In this document: piece by piece, positions 7,596 to 10,238 of the stretch | Layout: each line of letters starts with the position of its first letter | Position numbering within the stretch: position 1 is the first letter of the stretch | NCBI GenBank assembly: GCA_012841675.1 | Contig: DUUG01000263.1 | Span: forward strand, 1 to 10,238 | Origin: Clostridiales bacterium | GTDB taxonomy: Bacteria; Bacillota; Clostridia; Oscillospirales; QAMX01 | Reading direction: 5' to 3' | DNA length: 10,238 nt | Notes under the pieces: model-generated | What the model was told of the DNA's origin: nothing | Databases searched by the model: none | The model's input: only the letters and a program-made list of their open reading frames with translations | Translations under genes and position numbers: made by a program

Positions 7596-7613
7596 AAAAA
7601 ACCGTTTTTTTTT
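7596..7613 (+). terminator. Weak terminator candidate after PFOR
   Basis: Six A residues (7596-7601) and a run of nine T residues (7605-7613) flank CCG, 10 bp after the PFOR stop codon. The A-T stem would be weak, but the T run is long. No better terminator is seen up to the IS remnant at 7731. The rest of 7614-7730 holds no recognisable gene or RNA. Confidence 0.25.
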
Positions 7614-7730
7614 GGGGGGACCCTTTCCTTGCTTAACTTGGCTTTGCCTGTTTGGGCGATGGTTAAAGCCCTAACCGCTTTCGCTTTTAAAAAACCATTC
7701 TGTCCTGGGATAGCCCCCCTGTGTAGGATA

Positions 7731-7764
7731 TGGACTATACCCTAAAAAACGGACAGTGAAAAAA
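7731..7764. repeat. Left terminal inverted repeat of the IS remnant
   Basis: It starts TGGACTATACCCT and aligns with the reverse complement of 8305-8338 at 24 of 34 positions by eye. The last bases touch the hairpin described at 7764-7801. Confidence 0.6.
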
Positions 7765-7801
7765 ATACCTCCTGTTGTAGAAAACTACAACAGGAGGTAT
7801 T
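7764..7801 (+). promoter_or_regulatory. Perfect 17-bp hairpin hiding the orfA ribosome binding site
   Basis: AATACCTCCTGTTGTAG (7764-7780) and its exact reverse complement (7785-7801) flank an AAAA loop. The right arm contains the AGGAGG that serves the ATG at 7805, so the left arm acts as an anti-Shine-Dalgarno. A transcript entering from outside the element would fold this hairpin and block transposase translation, as is known for read-through transcripts of IS10 and IS50. No T tract follows, so it is not a simple terminator. Its perfect pairing contrasts with the decayed coding parts next to it. Confidence 0.7.
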
Positions 7802-7804
7802 GTT

Positions 7805-8049
7805 ATGCCGAGACAATATACAAAAGTGGAAATATTAAGCGAAGAAGTGTTTCGAAGAAAGGCAGCGGGAGAAACAAACAGAGGAATTGCAGAAAGCTAT
7901 GAATTGACAAAAATCAAATCAAGCAATTGGTCAGCCGCCAGAATCGAAAGGCTCGTCTGATAGCCAACGGCTACACACCACTTCCTAAGGGCAGGCCGCG
8001 GAAAAACACAGCAGACGAAAAAACACGTAGCGATGATCTAGCTAAGTAA
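7805..8049 (+). pseudogene. IS3-family transposase OrfA remnant, frameshifted and truncated
   Basis: From ATG 7805 the frame reads MPRQYTKVEILSEEVFRRK, then AAGETNRGIAESYELTK, a helix-turn-helix segment typical of IS3 OrfA, and meets TGA at 7958-7960 after 51 codons. Adding one base in the A run at 7909-7913 restores the family sequence NQIKQLVSRQNRKARL followed by IANGYTPLPKGRPRKNTADE up to a TAA at 8047-8049. The C-terminal leucine-zipper part of OrfA is missing because of the internal deletion. The protein would have bound the element's ends with OrfB. Translation is expected to be blocked by the upstream hairpin as well. Confidence 0.75.
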
Positions 8050-8278
8050 AGGATATCATTTTCAGCCATCCATGTCCAGTCCCGGTTGCCCCTATGACAA
8101 CGCAGCTATGGAAAATTTCTTCGGAATGCTGAAAACGGAATGCTTGTACCGTATGAAATTTTCATGCCGAGAAGAAGTGGAACAGGCTGTATTGGAATAT
8201 GTTCAATTCTACAATTACGAACGAATTAACATGAAAAACGGCCTCACTCCGTTTGAAATCCGAAGCAAGGCCGTCTAA
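8048..8278 (+). pseudogene. IS3-family transposase OrfB, C-terminal remnant
   Basis: The frame through the ATG at 8072 reads YHFQPSMSSPGCPYDNAAME, then NFFGMLKTE, and ends ERINMKNGLTPFEIRSKAV with TAA at 8276-8278. This is the end of the rve-type integrase core of IS3 OrfB, including the last Glu of the DDE triad in the DNAxxENFFxxLKxE motif. The first two acidic residues and the whole N-terminal part are deleted, and the frame is closed upstream by a TAG at 8039-8041. The ATG at 8072 is an internal Met, not a real start. No activity is possible. Confidence 0.8.
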
Positions 8279-8304
8279 ACTCAAGCTATTCTGCGACAGG
8301 GGGC

Positions 8305-8338
8305 TTTTTTCTTTGTCTATTCAATGGGGAACAGTCCA
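8305..8338. repeat. Right terminal inverted repeat of the IS remnant
   Basis: On the minus strand it reads TGGACTGTTCCCC from 8338 inward and matches the left end at 24 of 34 positions. It starts 27 bp after the OrfB stop codon, the usual distance for an IS3 right end. Confidence 0.6.
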
Positions 8339-8382
8339 CAAATATACACAGGGGGTTTCGTTTTAGCGGAGCCGGCTGTATT

Positions 8383-9402
8383 TTATTTTAAAAGGGTAGC
8401 CCCTTGATAATAGTGCATAAGTATTTCTTCGTAAGTTTTGCCCTCTTGGGCCAGCACTTTGGCGCCGTGTTGGCTCATGCCCACGCCGTGGCCGTAGCCC
8501 AGGGTTTTTAGAATCAGCCGGTCCGACTGGTAGGAAATAGTAAAGTTTGCCGAGCGCAGACCACACAAAAACCGGAAATCCATGCCGGAAAGGCTTACTC
8601 CGCCCACGGTCAGACGCTTGACCATGCCCGAATCCGTCCGCTCAATGTTGGAAAACCAGGTGTCGGGCGTGCCGGACAGGTTGGCGTCTGGATAGGCCTT
8701 TAAGAAAACCGTTTTAAACTCTGACGGGACAAAGCTCATGTTCTCCTCGTACCGGGGCAGGTCGGATTCGCCCGAAGGGGCATATACCGACTTGAGATAG
8801 GGCACTGCCACGCCCCAAACATCCTCGGCGTTTTCCGTTTTCGGGCCGGACATGGCGTGGAACACGGCGAGAATCGGCCCGCCGTCGGAAACTAAAATCT
8901 GCCCCTTGGTGGCTTCCACGGCACTTGTAATACGACTCACGTATTCTTCGCCCTTGTCGCCCCATTCCTTCTTCAAAGCGGCCAAATCCGCCACGGCAAA
9001 GCAGGAAGCCGGGTCGTCGCACAGAACGGCGCCCTTATATTTGTCGGTTAACGGCATAGATTTCTTATAGGCAATATATGTTCGAATAGCAACGGCCTGG
9101 GCTTTGAGGGCTTCCTCGGGGAAAAGTGCCGGCATTTCCGCCGCCGTCACCGCGGCCACCAGCAGCTCCACCGACATTTCCACCACTTCGCCACGAAGCA
9201 GAATAGTCACGGTTTCCTCCGTTTCCGAAGGCTCCGGTATGGGGGTGAGGGAAACTGGCGGAAGTGTTTTTGTTTGGGATGTTATACTTCCCGTCTGCCC
9301 GGCCGGAAGGTCCTTCGGCTCGTCGGCCATAGTCAAAATCGCCACGGGCAGGATGAATACGCAAACCCACAGCACCATGGCAAAAAATAATCCCCGTTTC
9401 AT
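8383..9402 (-). CDS. spoIID: Stage II sporulation protein D (peptidoglycan lytic transglycosylase)
   Basis: A 339-residue protein with an N-terminal membrane anchor or signal (about residues 4-25), a Pro/Thr-rich linker (about 28-62) and a SpoIID catalytic domain (about 63-339). TAAEMPALFPEEALKAQAVA carries the catalytic Glu, E89 (E88 in Bacillus subtilis). C128 and C134 in the LCDDPASC stretch match the zinc-binding cysteine pair described for clostridial SpoIID. FHAMSGPKTENAEDVWG (about 181-197) and GYGHGVGMSQHGA (302-314) are family signatures. In the mother cell, SpoIID cleaves glycan strands after SpoIIP removes the stem peptides and so drives forespore engulfment. The ATG at 9400-9402 has GGGAGG 9 nt upstream. 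The neighbours, an IS remnant and an unknown membrane gene, are not a standard sporulation cluster. A SpoIID/LytB-like paralogue cannot be ruled out, but length and motifs fit SpoIID. Confidence 0.92.
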   Translation of the reverse strand: MKRGLFFAMVLWVCVFILPVAILTMADEPKDLPAGQTGSITSQTKTLPPVSLTPIPEPSETEETVTILLRGEVVEMSVELLVAAVTAAEMPALFPEEALKAQAVAIRTYIAYKKSMPLTDKYKGAVLCDDPASCFAVADLAALKKEWGDKGEEYVSRITSAVEATKGQILVSDGGPILAVFHAMSGPKTENAEDVWGVAVPYLKSVYAPSGESDLPRYEENMSFVPSEFKTVFLKAYPDANLSGTPDTWFSNIERTDSGMVKRLTVGGVSLSGMDFRFLCGLRSANFTISYQSDRLILKTLGYGHGVGMSQHGAKVLAQEGKTYEEILMHYYQGATLLK

Positions 9403-9616
9403 AAAACTTGTCCTCCCGGTTTTGGCTTTGGTAATCTATATGCTAAAGAAGGGGGGATTAGAACAGGGCATGTCCGATGGATTTGCGGGCAAGCAAATAC
9501 TCTATGTAGCGGGATTTTTACTGTGCGTGTTAGGCGAAATGCGGTATAATGAGCGCAAAGGAAACGAGGAAGGGGCGAAACAGCGTGAAAGATTCCGAAA
9601 ATTCAAAACTTTGTAA
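9377..9616 (+). CDS. Possible small membrane protein, antisense to the spoIID start
   Basis: A 79-codon frame from ATG 9377 codes MAKNNPRFIK followed by two hydrophobic segments (about residues 11-22 and 40-54) and a charged tail ending FRKFKTL. It overlaps the first 26 bp of spoIID on the other strand and the first 32 bp of the next membrane gene. None of the possible starts (9377, 9440, 9470) has a well-placed Shine-Dalgarno; the best is AAGGGGGG about 14 nt before ATG 9470, giving 48 residues. The composition is gene-like and its position just before another membrane gene fits a small operon, but this may be a chance frame. Confidence 0.3.
   Translation: MAKNNPRFIKLVLPVLALVIYMLKKGGLEQGMSDGFAGKQILYVAGFLLCVLGEMRYNERKGNEEGAKQRERFRKFKTL
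9434..9463 (-). promoter_or_regulatory. Sigma-E-like promoter for spoIID
   Basis: On the minus strand CATATAGAT (9442-9434) resembles the sigma-E -10 consensus CATACA-T, with a weak -35-like TTCTAAT about 14 bp upstream (near 9463-9457). It lies about 20 bp before the ribosome binding site, a fitting distance. spoIID is a sigma-E gene in Bacillus, so the expectation is biological; the -35 match is poor. Confidence 0.35.
9545..9550 (+). promoter_or_regulatory. Consensus -10 box before the last membrane gene
   Basis: TATAAT lies 34 bp before the GTG start at 9585, which would give a short leader containing its ribosome binding site. No acceptable -35 is found at 16-18 bp, so this is tentative. 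Confidence 0.3.
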
Positions 9617-10016
9617 GCTAAAAAGTATTCAGCAGAAGGGCACCAAAAAATCTTGGCTTAGGATTTGGATAAGCCTTGTTCTGTTGATAGCGTACTTGAT
9701 TGGGTTTTGGGCAAACTTCCGGGAGATTTTAAGCGGGCGAGTCTGGCTTTGGGCGGCTTGCTGGGCTGTTTTCGGGGCGGCGCCTATTCTGTACGGGCGT
9801 TATTTGTTGGGCGGATGCTTTCTGGCCGGATTTTTGGCAGGCATGTTTTCGCACCAATGGCTTGCCTCTGCGCATCGCCCCGGTTTGTCGGAGCGAACGT
9901 TTCCTGTATTCGTGCTGTACCTTCTCTTTTTTGCGGCCTTTGGCATCTTGGCAGAATTTGCTATCTACTTTGCAAAGGCCGGGGGCGTTGGGGAGATATT
10001 GCCGTATCCCTGCTGA
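9585..10016 (+). CDS. Multi-pass membrane protein of unknown function, frame broken at the 3' end
   Basis: I prefer the GTG at 9585 as start because GAGGAAGGGG (9566-9575) lies 9 nt upstream; the in-frame ATG at 9549 has no ribosome binding site and overlaps a TATAAT box. The frame gives 143 residues to TGA at 10014-10016. A charged N-terminal tail (about 23 residues, many Lys and Ser) is followed by hydrophobic segments at about 24-42, 49-65, 68-84 and 102-126. The true protein almost certainly continues in another frame (see 9989-10238), so the last residues GVGEILPYPC are probably not native. I do not recognise the family. It is divergent from spoIID, but no functional link can be shown. 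Confidence 0.6.
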   Translation: MKDSENSKLCKLKSIQQKGTKKSWLRIWISLVLLIAYLIGFWANFREILSGRVWLWAACWAVFGAAPILYGRYLLGGCFLAGFLAGMFSHQWLASAHRPGLSERTFPVFVLYLLFFAAFGILAEFAIYFAKAGGVGEILPYPC

Positions 10017-10238
10017 AAAAAAGAGGGTTGCGGGCGGGGCTTGCATTTTATGTATCCTTTGTAGCTCTCTCCTCTGCCATGTTCGGTGGCACGCGGTTTG
10101 AATTGGGTCTCGGAATGGGGCAAAATGAACCGGAATTTGCCTTTGTTTTCAGCGCTGTCATAGGGATTTTCTGGTTTTTGGGTGCGTTTTGGGCCGGGAC
10201 TGTTATACCTTTGGGGTTCGCTCTGGGCGGGTATGCCA
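9989..10238 (+). pseudogene. Continuation of the membrane protein in the -1 frame, open to the window end
   Basis: In this frame 83 codons run without a stop: WGDIAVSLLKKRGLRAGLAF, a hydrophobic segment (YVSFVALSSAMFGG), GMGQNEPEFAF, and another hydrophobic segment (VIGIFWFLGAFWAG). It has no start codon before an ATG far inside, so it is not a separate gene. Adding one base in the G-rich stretch 9981-9993 joins it smoothly to the preceding frame (…AKAGGRWGDIAVSLL…). The break may be a real mutation, a sequencing or assembly error in a G run, or, less likely, programmed frameshifting. The 3' end lies beyond the window. Confidence 0.6.

Larger units (their letters stand above)
7731..8338 (+). 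mobile_element. IS3-family deletion derivative with both ends
   Basis: The element runs from TGGACTATACCC (7731) to its imperfect inverted copy ending at 8338, the TG...CA form usual for IS3 elements. By hand alignment 24 of the first 34 positions match between the two ends, including TGGACT, CCC, GACA and GAAAAAA blocks. Between them lie an orfA remnant with a frameshift and the C-terminal end of orfB, joined by a large internal deletion; intact IS3 elements are about 1.2-1.6 kb, against about 608 bp here. No target duplication is evident: the flanks are ATA on the left and CAA on the right. It cannot make its own transposase, but could be moved in trans if a related full copy exists in the genome. 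It sits between PFOR and spoIID and breaks no visible gene. Confidence 0.7.

Noticed and set aside
6869..7597. Long (242-codon) minus-strand open frame inside PFOR
   Set aside because: It is a shadow of the strongly conserved PFOR C-terminal domain; high GC third positions leave long antisense frames without stops. No start signals and no family match.
7586..7730. Possible RNA gene or second mobile element between PFOR and the IS remnant (G6 at 7614 facing C6 at 7714; small GGTTA/TAACC stem near 7663-7678)
   Set aside because: Matches beyond the homopolymers are poor, there are no promoter and terminator pair and no known RNA motif; nothing firm can be claimed.
7275..7745. 156-codon open frame overlapping the end of PFOR and running into the IS left end
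   Set aside because: Its first two thirds are a frame shadow of PFOR; the tail past 7585 has no ribosome binding site or domain-like content.
9729..10046. Minus-strand frame of 105 codons at the right edge
   Set aside because: Antisense to the membrane protein gene; composition and lack of start signals point to a shadow.

Overview
The window looks like chromosome from an anaerobic, endospore-forming member of the Firmicutes, most likely class Clostridia. The evidence is a full-length pyruvate:ferredoxin oxidoreductase (anaerobic pyruvate metabolism), a SpoIID sporulation hydrolase, strong AGGAGG-type ribosome binding sites, frequent TTG/GTG starts and compact intrinsic terminators. No rRNA, tRNA or CRISPR array is visible, and genus cannot be read from the sequence.

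Layout. 1-501: 3' part of a P-loop uridine-kinase-like gene, closed by a strong terminator. 556-748: AT-rich promoter region with two perfect palindromes and a good sigma-A promoter. 749-2404: membrane-anchored c-di-GMP phosphodiesterase (degenerate GGDEF plus apparently complete EAL). 2490-3659 (minus): metal-dependent amidohydrolase, convergent with the EAL gene. 3747-3959: a 70-residue Asn/Gln/Arg repeat protein of unknown role, divergent from the amidohydrolase, with its own terminator. 4073-7585: pyruvate:ferredoxin oxidoreductase, a single-gene transcription unit. 7586-8382: no intact gene; it holds a roughly 608-bp deletion derivative of an IS3-family element (7731-8338) with both terminal repeats, broken orfA and orfB remnants, and a perfect hairpin masking the orfA ribosome binding site. 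8383-9402 (minus): SpoIID. 9585 to the window end: a multi-pass membrane protein of unknown function whose reading frame breaks near 9981-9993.

The genes do not form one operon. Most are single transcription units with their own terminators and alternating strands: central metabolism (PFOR), second-messenger turnover (EAL), sporulation (SpoIID) and a hydrolase. I found no defence system, phage or obvious new multi-gene system. The points most worth a second look are the MITE-like IS remnant with its masked ribosome binding site, the low-complexity Asn/Gln/Arg protein, the operator-like palindromes at the EAL promoter, the ambiguous PFOR start, and the frameshift in the last gene.
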